Source: CAZAGD01 sp964484485
GTDB lineage: Bacteria; Desulfobacterota; SM23-61
NCBI GenBank assembly: GCA_964484485.1
Contig: CAZAGD010000232.1
Coordinates: 1-42,528, forward strand
DNA: 42,528 bases
Direction: 5' to 3'
Shown: one piece after another, positions 1 through 8,370 of the stretch
Layout of the letters: the number at the start of each line of letters is the position of its first letter
Position numbering within the stretch: the first letter of the stretch is position 1
The notes under the pieces: model-generated
The model's database searches: none
What the model saw: only the letters and a program-made list of their open reading frames with translations
What the model was told of the DNA's origin: nothing
Made by a program: the position numbers and the translations under genes

Positions 1-1100
1 AAAGCAATACGCATATACCCTTCACCATATTGGCCATATAGAGAACCAGGAATCATCCAGACATTAGCCTCTTCTAAAGCCTGAAAGCAAAATTCTAAAG
101 AAGTGTACTTGGGGGGCACCCGCGCCCAAAGGTAAAAAGTAGCTTGCGGCGGATATGCTTCTATCCCAATTTCCTTAAGGCCGGCCAAGAAAATATCTCG
201 CCGCTCTTGGAAGATTTGATTCCTTTTGGCCATAAACTCATCTGTACTCTGCAGAGCTGCCATGGAGACTAATTGGATAGGGTAAAACATACCCCGGTCG
301 GCATGAGCTTTAACTTTGCCTAGGGCCGAGATTATATCTTTATTACCAACCACCATTCCCGAGCGCCAGCCACAGCAGTTATAAGTTTTAGAAAGAGAAT
401 GAAGCTCAACGCCCACTTCTTTTGCTCCTGGAAATTCCAGGAAGCTGTGCGGGGGTCGGTTATCGAAATAAACCTCTGAATAAGCATTATCAGCGACTAC
501 GCACACCTTATTTGCTTTAGCCCAAGCAATTAGTTTTTCATAGAATTCAGGCGGGGCAGTAGCTCCTGTGGGATTATTGGGGTAATTAACCCAAATCATT
601 TTAGCTTTTTGGGCAATAGGCGCAGGGATTTGGTCAAGATTAGGGAGAAAACCATTCTCCCTCAATAAAGGAATTTTTTCTACCTGGGCGCCCACAATCT
701 TGGCGGCAGCTTCATAAGAAGGATAACCCGGATCCGGAACTAAAGCCAAGTCTCCTACATCCAGAAGGCAAAGGTGAATCAAAAAGAGCCCGTCAGTTGA
801 ACCAAGAAGAGGGAGAACTTCTTTTATTGGGTCAAGATCAACCCCGAAGCGACGTTTATACCATTGGGCAATGGCTTCTTTTAAGGGTTGGTTAGGATAA
901 AAGCTTGGATAATGGTGATAATCAGGGTGGCGCGCAGCTTCTTCTAAAATCTTAAGAAGATGGGGGGGAGGAGGAAAATCAGGGTCACCCACTCCCAAGT
1001 TAATGATATCCTTTCCCTCTTGTTTCAGCCGCGCAAGGCGCATATTCATTTCCATCACTAAAACGCCTTGCAAGTGCTCCAGGCGACGAGCTATTTGCAT
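1..1100 (-). CDS. dapL: LL-diaminopimelate aminotransferase, 3' end cut by window edge
   Basis: PLP-dependent fold-type I aminotransferase that would convert tetrahydrodipicolinate to LL-diaminopimelate for lysine and peptidoglycan synthesis. My translation of the minus strand from the ATG at 1100 stays open to the left edge (about 366 residues of a usual 385-410), so only the C-terminal tip is missing. Visible landmarks are NLGVGDPDFPPPP near residue 36, WVNYPNNPTGA, and the PLP-lysine motif SKTYNCCGWRSG. Most DapL proteins read SKTYNMTGWRIG there, so this is a divergent member and another class I/II aminotransferase specificity is possible. GAGGTAGGGG lies 5-14 nt before the start. The gene is monocistronic as far as visible and diverges in regulation from the two-component genes upstream of it. 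Confidence 0.82.
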   Translation of the reverse strand, partial: MQIARRLEHLQGVLVMEMNMRLARLKQEGKDIINLGVGDPDFPPPPHLLKILEEAARHPDYHHYPSFYPNQPLKEAIAQWYKRRFGVDLDPIKEVLPLLGSTDGLFLIHLCLLDVGDLALVPDPGYPSYEAAAKIVGAQVEKIPLLRENGFLPNLDQIPAPIAQKAKMIWVNYPNNPTGATAPPEFYEKLIAWAKANKVCVVADNAYSEVYFDNRPPHSFLEFPGAKEVGVELHSLSKTYNCCGWRSGMVVGNKDIISALGKVKAHADRGMFYPIQLVSMAALQSTDEFMAKRNQIFQERRDIFLAGLKEIGIEAYPPQATFYLWARVPPKYTSLEFCFQALEEANVWMIPGSLYGQYGEGYMRIA

Positions 1101-1152
1101 AATCCCCTACCTCGAATAAAAATTCACAACTCACCATTAAAATTTTCTCATG

Positions 1153-1181
1153 GAAATATCATTATCTTACCTTATTGTCAA
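1153..1181 (-). promoter_or_regulatory. candidate sigma-70 promoter for the aminotransferase gene
   Basis: A perfect -35 box TTGACA (1181-1176) is followed after 17 nt by a weak -10 box TATTTC (1158-1153), about 50 nt upstream of the start at 1100. The -35 is convincing, the -10 matches only three of six positions. Confidence 0.35.
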
Positions 1182-1344
1182 TAATTCCTTTACCTAACCG
1201 TCGATCACTTTTTAAATTCGTACATCTTGCAGGCGGAAGGGAGAGAGGCCCCATATAATGAGGCCATTATTCTTTCATGGGTAGGGGCGGAGAGAATCTG
1301 CAAGAACTTTGGAAATTCGGGGGATGCAAATCTGATGCAAGATT

Positions 1345-2754
1345 TTATTCTTTCTGGGTTTCGGGCTCCTTCTTTCCTTCTTCGATTTTCCGGTAGATGG
1401 TGCGAGCCGAAATACCCAAGATTTTGGAGGCTAAAATTTTATTACCGCGAGAATGGCGAAGTGTCTCTTCGATTACTCTCTTTTCGATCACCTCTAAAGG
1501 AGTCCCCAAGGGAATAGAAATTATCTTCTCATCTGCCCCAAGGCCTTTTTGACTTCTACGCATATTAACTGCTTCTATTATTTCCGGAGGAAGATCTTCC
1601 GGATTAATAAAATTTCCCTTACATAAGACCACGGCTCGCTCAATAGCATTTTCTAACTGCCGCACATTCCTGGGCCAATGGTAATTGGTCATCAATTCCA
1701 TTGTTTCCGGAGCAAAACCTGCAATCTGTTTATTATTCTTTTTCTTAAACACTTCCAAAAAATGATAAGCAAGCAGAGGGATATCTCCCTCTCTTTCCCG
1801 TAAAGGAGGAAGAGTGATGGTAATCACGTTGAGGCGGGAAAAGAGATCTTCCCGAAAAGTTTTCTTCTCCACTGCTTCTAATAGATTTATGTTGGAGGCC
1901 GCGACCAAGCGCACGTCAACCCGCAAAGTCTTGGTTCCGCCTAAACGTTCGAATTCCCCCACCTGCAAGACCCGGAGCAGTTTTACTTGCACCGTAGGGC
2001 TAACTTCTCCAATCTCATCTAAGAAAAGAGTCCCGCCATCAGCCAGCTCAAACCTACCCTCCTTTCGGGCTATGGCCCCGGTGAATGCTCCCCTTTCATA
2101 GCCAAAGAGTTCTGCTTCCAAAAGGGTCTCCGGCAAGGCGGCACAACTAACTTTAATAAAAGGACGATGAGCTCGCGGGCTTAAATCATGAATGGCCTGA
2201 GCGATCAATTCTTTGCCCGTTCCGCTTTCACCTTGAATAAGCACCGTAGCCGAGCTGGGAGCCGCTTGGGCAACAACCTCTAATATTTTTCTCATTGCTG
2301 GACTCTGGCCGATGATCTTCTCAAATTTTTGGAATTCTTTAATTCGCTCTTGGAGAACTCGATTCTCCAAGACCAGAGATTGTTTTTCCAAGGCTTTGCG
2401 CACAAGTTTAATAATATCTCGCGGCTTGAAAGGTTTTTGGATATAATCAAACGCTCCGTCTTTCATAGCGGTGACCGCCGTATCCACAGTGCCAAACCCC
2501 GTGATCAAAATTACTTCTATTTCTGGATGTAAAGTCTTTGCCACTCGCAAAAGCTCTACGCCATCCATTTTGGGCATTTTTAAATCGGTCAAGACGAGAT
2601 TAATATGCTCCTGGCGCAGAATATCAAGGGCCTCTTCCCCATCATTAGCCGCGCATACTTTATACCCCTCGCTATTTAATATTTTGGCTAAGGAATCCCG
2701 GAAAGACTTATGATCATCAACAAGTAGAATTTTCTTCGTCTCTGGCTTATCCAT
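1345..2754 (-). CDS. Sigma-54-dependent NtrC-family response regulator
   Basis: Cytoplasmic activator of sigma-54 RNA polymerase, 469 aa, with the full three-domain architecture. The N-terminal receiver (residues about 7-120) has the acidic pair D13-D14 and the phosphoacceptor Asp57 in LTDLKMP. The central AAA+ domain (about 145-370) has Walker A GESGTGKE, the sigma-54-contacting loop GAFTGA and Walker B GGTLFLDEIGE. A Fis-type helix-turn-helix (ILASKILGISARTIYRK) lies at the C-terminus. Its start overlaps the end of the upstream kinase gene by 8 bp, so the two are translationally coupled and presumably partners. The intact GAFTGA loop means it should activate sigma-54 promoters; I did not find a convincing -24/-12 promoter in the window's gene-free regions, so its targets are probably elsewhere. 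Confidence 0.93.
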   Translation of the reverse strand: MDKPETKKILLVDDHKSFRDSLAKILNSEGYKVCAANDGEEALDILRQEHINLVLTDLKMPKMDGVELLRVAKTLHPEIEVILITGFGTVDTAVTAMKDGAFDYIQKPFKPRDIIKLVRKALEKQSLVLENRVLQERIKEFQKFEKIIGQSPAMRKILEVVAQAAPSSATVLIQGESGTGKELIAQAIHDLSPRAHRPFIKVSCAALPETLLEAELFGYERGAFTGAIARKEGRFELADGGTLFLDEIGEVSPTVQVKLLRVLQVGEFERLGGTKTLRVDVRLVAASNINLLEAVEKKTFREDLFSRLNVITITLPPLREREGDIPLLAYHFLEVFKKKNNKQIAGFAPETMELMTNYHWPRNVRQLENAIERAVVLCKGNFINPEDLPPEIIEAVNMRRSQKGLGADEKIISIPLGTPLEVIEKRVIEETLRHSRGNKILASKILGISARTIYRKIEEGKKEPETQKE

Positions 2755-4888
2755 TGATTATATCCTTTCTTTCCTCGGGGGGAGGAAAATGATTCTCCAT
2801 GGGCACCGCGGGAAGAGAGATAGTAAAAACAGTTCCCAAGTCCACGTAGCTCTTGACATTAATGCTTCCTTGATGTTCTTGAATAATATGGGAAGTAATG
2901 GATAAACCTAAACCTGTTCCCCCATGCTTGGTGCTGTAGAAAGGGGTAAAGATAAGATCTAAATTTTCTTCCGGAATACCGCGCCCCGTATCGGCAATAG
3001 TAATCTCTACCCGCCCATCCTTATGGCAGGTAGAGACCGTGAGCTTGCCTCCCCCAGGCATAGCTTCAAATGAGTTTTTGATAATATTCAATAGAGCCTG
3101 GCGCAGCTGTTTGGCATCTATTAGGACCGGAGGCAAAATATTGTCTAATTCTTCCTGGATATGTACCTTCCGTTCGACAGCCTCTTCTTTTAAGAAAAAA
3201 AGCAGATTGGAGACTACTTCATTAATGTTACCCCACTCCAGCTTCAATTTAGGCAGGCGGGCAAATTGCAGGTATTCTTCGATTACCTCCAACAAATGAT
3301 CTACTTCTGATTTAATCACTCCCAGAATCTGGCGAGCTTCTTCTGTCTCTGCTGCCCCGAAGCGAGATAGTTCATCTTCCAATAGCTCGGCATTTAACAC
3401 AATCGTTCCTAAAGGATTTTTAATCTCGTGAGCAACATTAGCTGACATTTTGCCCACCACGGCTAATCTTTCTGATTGAATAATCTGTTGCTGGAGTTTC
3501 TTTTCCGCCGTTACATCTTTTACATATTCGACGACTTCTTGAACTTCCCCGTTCTGGCCGGGCAGGGGAAATGTATAAAGTTGGAGGTATTTCTTTACTC
3601 CCTCAACTAGCAGAGTTGCTCTATCGCGATAGGCAGTTTTCCCTGTTTTAAAAGTTTCTTGGGCCGGGCAATTCGGGCAAGGTTCCGAGCGACCTTGGAA
3701 TTCTTGATAACAAATTTTGCCTAAAAAATCTTTTAATGGTTTCTTATACCAATTTAAGCCAGTCTTATTTAGCATGGTGATGCGAAAATCTTGGTCAATT
3801 ATCGCAATGGCATCCGGTGAGCCATCAAACAGGATCTGTAAACGGTTTTGGGTCTTAACAATTTCTTCGCTCCATTTTACTTTTTCTTCAGCCCGGATGC
3901 GGCTTTGATTAATCTTATGGCCGACATAAGTTCCCAGCAATAGGGTTCCCGCCATGATCGCCAAAAGAAAAACAGAATTTTTAAAGCTGGCCCATACTAT
4001 CTGGGTCATTTCCGAATAAGGTGTTATTAAAGCAATAAACCAAGAATTCTCGCCCACTTTAATGGGGGCATAGGCGAAAAGGTATTTAATCTTCTCCTTT
4101 TCTTCCCCTGGCAAAGTTAAAACTTCTTCTCCCATTCCAGTCTTGTCCGGAGACATTTCTTTGTTGATCAACTGGAGTAGACGCCCTCCCATAAGCTGGA
4201 ATTGATTCTCTCCAGAAGAGCTTTTCGCCTCCCTCAGCTTTGTCTGGACGTGAGTTAAAATTACTCCCTCCTGGTTAATTAGCCAGGACGCCCCACCTGC
4301 CCCCAGGGGTAAGGAAAGGAGAAATCTTTCTTTGAGTATCTCAAAATTAAGGCCACCAGCTAAAATCCCTTGCCAGTTATTTCCAGAAAAAATAGGGGCT
4401 GCTATTAAGATTAAGCTGGGGGGAGATGTTTTTGCTTCTTTAATTTTTTCTATGATGACTGGAGATTTCTCCTTTTTTATTTTTTCTAAATAAATAGGAG
4501 AGATTAATCCCGCGCTGGATGGGGGGAAAAATTTTGGAGGTGGATAACATAGAAAATCCCCTTTTTCGTTTTGAAAAATAAGAAACTCCACTTTACCAGG
4601 TAAAGTAACTAAAAAAGATTTTAGGGTTTCTTCAGCATTTGCCAAGGAAAGCTTTTGCGCTTGGGGCAAGGAAGTTAAAAGAGAAATATCATGCCGAGTT
4701 TCTGACAAAAAATTTTCTATCCTACTGGCCACCTGTTTCACTAGGCCCAGTTGCTGTCTGTTAAACTGCTGAGCGATTGCTTTTTCGGCGCTATAATAAC
4801 TATAGAGGCCTATAACGATTAAGACGCTGATAATTATACAAGTAACTGCCCAGATTACCGGCATTAAGGGAAGACGGTACCTTTGCAT
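2747..4888 (-). CDS. Membrane sensor histidine kinase (Cache-like sensor, PAS, HisKA, HATPase)
   Basis: Inner-membrane sensor kinase, 713 aa from the start chosen here. A first membrane segment (PVIWAVTCIIISVLIVIGLY) is followed by a roughly 260-residue extracytoplasmic region of double-Cache type, a second segment (SVFLLAIMAGTLLLGTYVGH), a PAS domain with a Cys-rich patch (CYQEF...PCPNCPA), and HisKA with phospho-His487 in VAHEIKNPLG. A HATPase domain with ADTGRGIPEE and GGTGLGLSI ends the protein. The longest reading frame begins at ATG 4936, but a strong promoter (4943-4971) puts transcription start at about 4936. ATG 4888, preceded by GGAAGAG and giving an N-terminus right before the membrane helix, is therefore preferred. 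The ligand is unknown; Cache domains usually bind small organic acids or amino acids. It is co-transcribed with the regulator ending at 1345. Confidence 0.9.
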   Translation of the reverse strand: MQRYRLPLMPVIWAVTCIIISVLIVIGLYSYYSAEKAIAQQFNRQQLGLVKQVASRIENFLSETRHDISLLTSLPQAQKLSLANAEETLKSFLVTLPGKVEFLIFQNEKGDFLCYPPPKFFPPSSAGLISPIYLEKIKKEKSPVIIEKIKEAKTSPPSLILIAAPIFSGNNWQGILAGGLNFEILKERFLLSLPLGAGGASWLINQEGVILTHVQTKLREAKSSSGENQFQLMGGRLLQLINKEMSPDKTGMGEEVLTLPGEEKEKIKYLFAYAPIKVGENSWFIALITPYSEMTQIVWASFKNSVFLLAIMAGTLLLGTYVGHKINQSRIRAEEKVKWSEEIVKTQNRLQILFDGSPDAIAIIDQDFRITMLNKTGLNWYKKPLKDFLGKICYQEFQGRSEPCPNCPAQETFKTGKTAYRDRATLLVEGVKKYLQLYTFPLPGQNGEVQEVVEYVKDVTAEKKLQQQIIQSERLAVVGKMSANVAHEIKNPLGTIVLNAELLEDELSRFGAAETEEARQILGVIKSEVDHLLEVIEEYLQFARLPKLKLEWGNINEVVSNLLFFLKEEAVERKVHIQEELDNILPPVLIDAKQLRQALLNIIKNSFEAMPGGGKLTVSTCHKDGRVEITIADTGRGIPEENLDLIFTPFYSTKHGGTGLGLSITSHIIQEHQGSINVKSYVDLGTVFTISLPAVPMENHFPPPEERKDIING

Positions 4889-4942
4889 AAACTCTTCCAC
4901 GGTGGTAAGCCAGGGCGTTTCTTTTTTAGGGAGCATATAAAA

Positions 4943-4971
4943 ATTATACTTCTTGCGCCTTATTTAGTCAA
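4943..4971 (-). promoter_or_regulatory. sigma-70 promoter for the kinase/regulator pair on the minus strand
   Basis: TTGACT (4971-4966), 17-nt spacer, perfect TATAAT (4948-4943). The expected transcription start is at about 4936, which coincides with the first ATG of the longest reading frame. Confidence 0.6.
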
Positions 4972-5015
4972 AGAGGGGTTTTGGTAACCGTTGATCACGT
5001 TAGTGCCCTTTCCTC

Positions 5016-5045
5016 TTGCCTCCCTTTTAACTTTGGCTTTATAAT
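5016..5045 (+). promoter_or_regulatory. candidate sigma-70 promoter for the plus-strand kinase/regulator pair
   Basis: TTGCCT (5016-5021), 18-nt spacer, perfect TATAAT (5040-5045). It lies about 40 nt before the start codon at 5085 and is divergent from the promoter at 4943-4971. Confidence 0.5.
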
Positions 5046-5084
5046 TATTATTAATCTTCCTCCCTTAGCAAAGGTAAGCCGGTT

Positions 5085-7001
5085 ATGCGCATTGGCGTAA
5101 AGCTCCTTTTAGCTTTTATTCCCTTGGCCATCCTAACTGCCATGGTTGCGGAAGTTCTCTATATTAATTCTAAATGGATCAGCGAGAGCTCGCAGATGGT
5201 CAGGGAAGTTTATCAAAACTACGCCCATATTTTAGAAATGCGTCAACACGAAAAAAATTACCTTTTTTATCGGGAGAAGTTTTACCTTTATCGCCTGCAA
5301 GACTTGACCAGTCGGCTGCGGGAGTCTTTCTTAAAATATCAAAAGATCGACGACAAAGAAATAGCCTCTAAATTCCAACAAGCTCAACAAGTTCTTAACC
5401 AATACCAACTAACCATTGACCAGCTCCTTGCTTCTGCCGCTACCCCGCCAACTGAAAAAATAACGGAGGGATTGTTTAACTATAGTCAACAGTTAGAACG
5501 ATTAAGCGAACAAATAGCCAATATAGCTTGGATTCCCATTCAGGCTGCTACCCGCAAAGCGCAGAACTACTCTACCATCTTTGCCATTCAAGCGGCGCTT
5601 ATTGGCGCTGTGCTCGCCTTCTATTTATCCCAGTTGCTGGTCAAGCCGATTAAAATGTTGGTCAGTGGGACCAAGAAAGTGGCCGATGGTGATTTTTCGC
5701 AGCGGGTAAATATACGTTCGCGAGATGAAATCGGCGAATTAGCTGCCTCTTTTAATGCTATGGTGGCCTCTTTAGAGCAAAGCCAAGCCAGTCTTGCCCA
5801 ATCGAATCAAGAATTAAGAAAAACTAAAGAGACCTTAGAAAATATAGTGCAAAGTTCGGTAGATGGTATTGTAGCCACAGACCCTAAAGGAAGAATTACC
5901 TTTGCTAACCGAAGTATCCAAGAATTGTTCGGCGAACAGGGCAGTCCCGAAAATAGCCTTTGGGGAAAGCCCATGACTCAATTTTACTTAGGGGGATATG
6001 CCGAGGCCAAAAAAATTATGGATATTCTAAAAGAAAGAGGGCGCTTGCTCAATTACGAAACTTCTATCGTAGTGAAAGAGAGGATAATCCCCATCCTGAT
6101 TTCCGCTTCTTTGCTTAAAGATGATCGCGGAGAAATAGTGGGCACCCTCGGCATAATTAAAGACCTTACCGAAAAGAAAAAATTAGAAGACGATCTGCGC
6201 CGAGCCCAAGAAGAACTCAGCCAGCAAGAAAAATTAGCGGCTGTTGGCCGTCTGGCTGCTGGCGTTGCTCATGAAATGAACGATCCCTTGACTTCTATTC
6301 TTACTTTCTCCACCCTTTTACGGGAGGAGACAAAAGAAGGGGATGCCCAAAGGGAAAGCTTAGATATCATTATTAAGGAGGCCACCCGGGCCAGAAAAAT
6401 TGTTTCTGACTTGCTCTCTTTTTCTCGCCAAACTAAACCAGTGCTCTCTTGGATAGATCTCAATGAAACCTTAAACTTAAGCCTCCTTTTGTTAGCCAAA
6501 CAAGGTTCTTTAGAAGATATCGATGTGCAACTCGAGCTCGTTAATGAATTGCCCCTAATTAGAGCAGACTCAGGTCAGATCCAACAAGTTTTTACCAATA
6601 TCCTCTTAAACTCCATTCATGGGCTAAAGGCCCATGAAAATGAAGAAAGAAATGCAGGAGACTCTTTGCCTAAAGAAAAAAAGATTTTTATCCAAACGCA
6701 ATTTCTCGAATTTCCTCCAGAAAGTTTCTCTTTGCCGCAGGAGTACTCTGGCCCTTTAATTCGGGTCACCATCCAAGATAATGGCGTGGGGATCCCGCGT
6801 GAAAATATTTCCCGGGTTTTTGACCCTTTTTTTACCACTAAGCCAACAGGGGAAGGTACAGGATTGGGGCTATATATTGTCTCTGGTATTTTAAAAAATT
6901 ATGGAGCAAATTACCGCTTGGAGAGCGCGGAAGGGAAAGGAACAACTTTTGTCATTGATTTCCCCCTCAGCCGCAAGGAATACTTCGCCCATGGAATTTA
7001 A
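5085..7001 (+). CDS. Membrane sensor histidine kinase (HAMP-PAS-HisKA-HATPase)
   Basis: Inner-membrane sensor kinase of 638 aa. The N-terminal membrane helix (LLLAFIPLAILTAMVAEVLY, residues 5-24) is followed by a mostly helical extracytoplasmic segment to about 163. A second helix (FAIQAALIGAVLAFYLSQLL), a HAMP linker (about 189-240), a PAS domain (about 250-360) and a short coiled coil come next. HisKA has phospho-His396 in VAHEMNDPLTS and HATPase has DNGVGIPREN and GEGTGLGLYI. AAAGGT about 9 nt before ATG 5085 serves as the ribosome site. The gene overlaps the following regulator gene by 11 bp, so they form a cognate pair. It is a different architecture from the Cache-type kinase transcribed in the opposite direction, so the two systems should sense different signals. 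The ligand is unknown. Confidence 0.92.
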   Translation: MRIGVKLLLAFIPLAILTAMVAEVLYINSKWISESSQMVREVYQNYAHILEMRQHEKNYLFYREKFYLYRLQDLTSRLRESFLKYQKIDDKEIASKFQQAQQVLNQYQLTIDQLLASAATPPTEKITEGLFNYSQQLERLSEQIANIAWIPIQAATRKAQNYSTIFAIQAALIGAVLAFYLSQLLVKPIKMLVSGTKKVADGDFSQRVNIRSRDEIGELAASFNAMVASLEQSQASLAQSNQELRKTKETLENIVQSSVDGIVATDPKGRITFANRSIQELFGEQGSPENSLWGKPMTQFYLGGYAEAKKIMDILKERGRLLNYETSIVVKERIIPILISASLLKDDRGEIVGTLGIIKDLTEKKKLEDDLRRAQEELSQQEKLAAVGRLAAGVAHEMNDPLTSILTFSTLLREETKEGDAQRESLDIIIKEATRARKIVSDLLSFSRQTKPVLSWIDLNETLNLSLLLLAKQGSLEDIDVQLELVNELPLIRADSGQIQQVFTNILLNSIHGLKAHENEERNAGDSLPKEKKIFIQTQFLEFPPESFSLPQEYSGPLIRVTIQDNGVGIPRENISRVFDPFFTTKPTGEGTGLGLYIVSGILKNYGANYRLESAEGKGTTFVIDFPLSRKEYFAHGI

Positions 7002-8367
7002 CAGTAAAATTTTGATCGTTGATGACCAAATTAACACTTGTAAATCATTAGAAGCTATTTTGAAAAAAAGTGGCTACTTTTGCTCTTTTACTCTCAGCGC
7101 TGAAGATGCTTTAAAAAAAGTGCAAGCCGAACATTTTGATATCGTCATCACCGATATCCGTATGCCGGGGATGGATGGCCTGCAGCTTCTGGAGGAGCTT
7201 AAAAAAATTCAGCCCCATTTAGTAGTCATCATGATCACTGGGTACGCAACTATCAAAAGCGCCGTCGAATCTATCCAAAAAGGAGCTTACGATTATCTAC
7301 CGAAGCCTTTTACTCCTGATGAAGTAAGAGTGGTCATCGAAAGAGCTGCCGAACACAGCCGCTTACAGGCCGAAAATATTCTGCTGCGGCGGCAACTTCA
7401 TACGCAAAGTGCCTTCGCCAACATTATCGGTAATTGCCCGACTTGGCAGCGGGTCATGGACTTGGTGCGCAAAGTAGCCAATGGAGATAGTAACATTCTC
7501 CTCACTGGTGAAACGGGCACAGGGAAAGAGTTAGTAGCCAAAGCTATTCACCAACTAAGTCCGCGCCGCGAAAAAATATTTCAGCCCATCAACTGTGCCT
7601 CTTTGGCAGAAACAATTTTAGAGAGCGAACTTTTTGGCCATGTGAAAGGGGCTTTTACCGGGGCGATAACCACTCGCCGCGGATTGATCGAAATGGCCGA
7701 TGGGGGGACTATATTTTTGGATGAAATTGCCGAAACCAGCCCTGCTTTTCAGGCGAAACTGTTGCGCGTTATCCAAGAAGGAGAATTTTTTCGGGTGGGC
7801 GACACCCATCCTATGCACGTAAATATTCGGATTATTGCGGCGACTAATCGAGACTTAGAAAAAGCTGTAGAAAGAAAAGAATTCCGTCAAGACCTTTATT
7901 ACCGCCTTAAAGGAATCGCCATCCATTTACCCCCTTTGCGGGAGCGGGTAGATGATATTCCTCTTTTGGCTTATCATTTTTTGGAAAAATATCGCGGAAC
8001 TCGGCCAGTGACTAAAATTGATCCCCAGGCTTTAAAGGCCCTTATGGCCTACAAATGGCCGGGCAACATCCGGGAACTTGAACACGTCATTGAATATGCC
8101 CTCTCCATGGCCGAAGGGGATACTATTAAAATCTCCGATTTGCCCGAGGAATTTATTACCCGTGTGGCGGAAAGGGCCACCACCCCAGAGAGTTGGATAA
8201 ATTCACCCTACACTATTGCCAAGAGCGAATTCGAAAAATTTTACTTGACCCATCTCCTGCGGGAAAGCAACTGGAATATCTCGGAGGCTTCCCGCCGAGC
8301 CCAAATGTTTCGCCAAAACTTGCAACAGAAGATTCGGAAATATGGCCTCAAACCAGAAGAGCCCTAA
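6991..8367 (+). CDS. Sigma-54-dependent NtrC-family response regulator
   Basis: Second NtrC-type regulator of the cluster, 458 aa. The start is placed at ATG 6991 because it begins directly with the receiver (MEFNSKILIVDD); a longer frame from 6901 would only add residues encoded over the kinase's ATPase domain. The receiver has D11-D12 and phosphoacceptor Asp55 (VITDIRMP). The AAA+ domain has Walker A GETGTGKE, the GAFTGA loop and GGTIFLDEIAE, and the C-terminus has a Fis-like helix-turn-helix (WNISEASRRAQMFRQNLQQK). It ends 3 bp before the end of the convergent gene at 8371, with no room for a terminator. By family it should activate sigma-54 promoters when phosphorylated by the kinase at 5085-7001. 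Confidence 0.93.
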   Translation: MEFNSKILIVDDQINTCKSLEAILKKSGYFCSFTLSAEDALKKVQAEHFDIVITDIRMPGMDGLQLLEELKKIQPHLVVIMITGYATIKSAVESIQKGAYDYLPKPFTPDEVRVVIERAAEHSRLQAENILLRRQLHTQSAFANIIGNCPTWQRVMDLVRKVANGDSNILLTGETGTGKELVAKAIHQLSPRREKIFQPINCASLAETILESELFGHVKGAFTGAITTRRGLIEMADGGTIFLDEIAETSPAFQAKLLRVIQEGEFFRVGDTHPMHVNIRIIAATNRDLEKAVERKEFRQDLYYRLKGIAIHLPPLRERVDDIPLLAYHFLEKYRGTRPVTKIDPQALKALMAYKWPGNIRELEHVIEYALSMAEGDTIKISDLPEEFITRVAERATTPESWINSPYTIAKSEFEKFYLTHLLRESNWNISEASRRAQMFRQNLQQKIRKYGLKPEEP

Positions 8368-8370
8368 TCA

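Noticed and set aside
1227..1517. Possible small gene between the aminotransferase and the response regulator
   Set aside because: Most of it overlaps the regulator's conserved helix-turn-helix coding region in the opposite strand, and the start is a TTG without a ribosome site.
6901..6990. Longer N-terminus for the second response regulator
   Set aside because: The extra 30 residues are out-of-frame translation of the kinase ATPase domain; ATG 6991 starts at the receiver domain with a normal short overlap.
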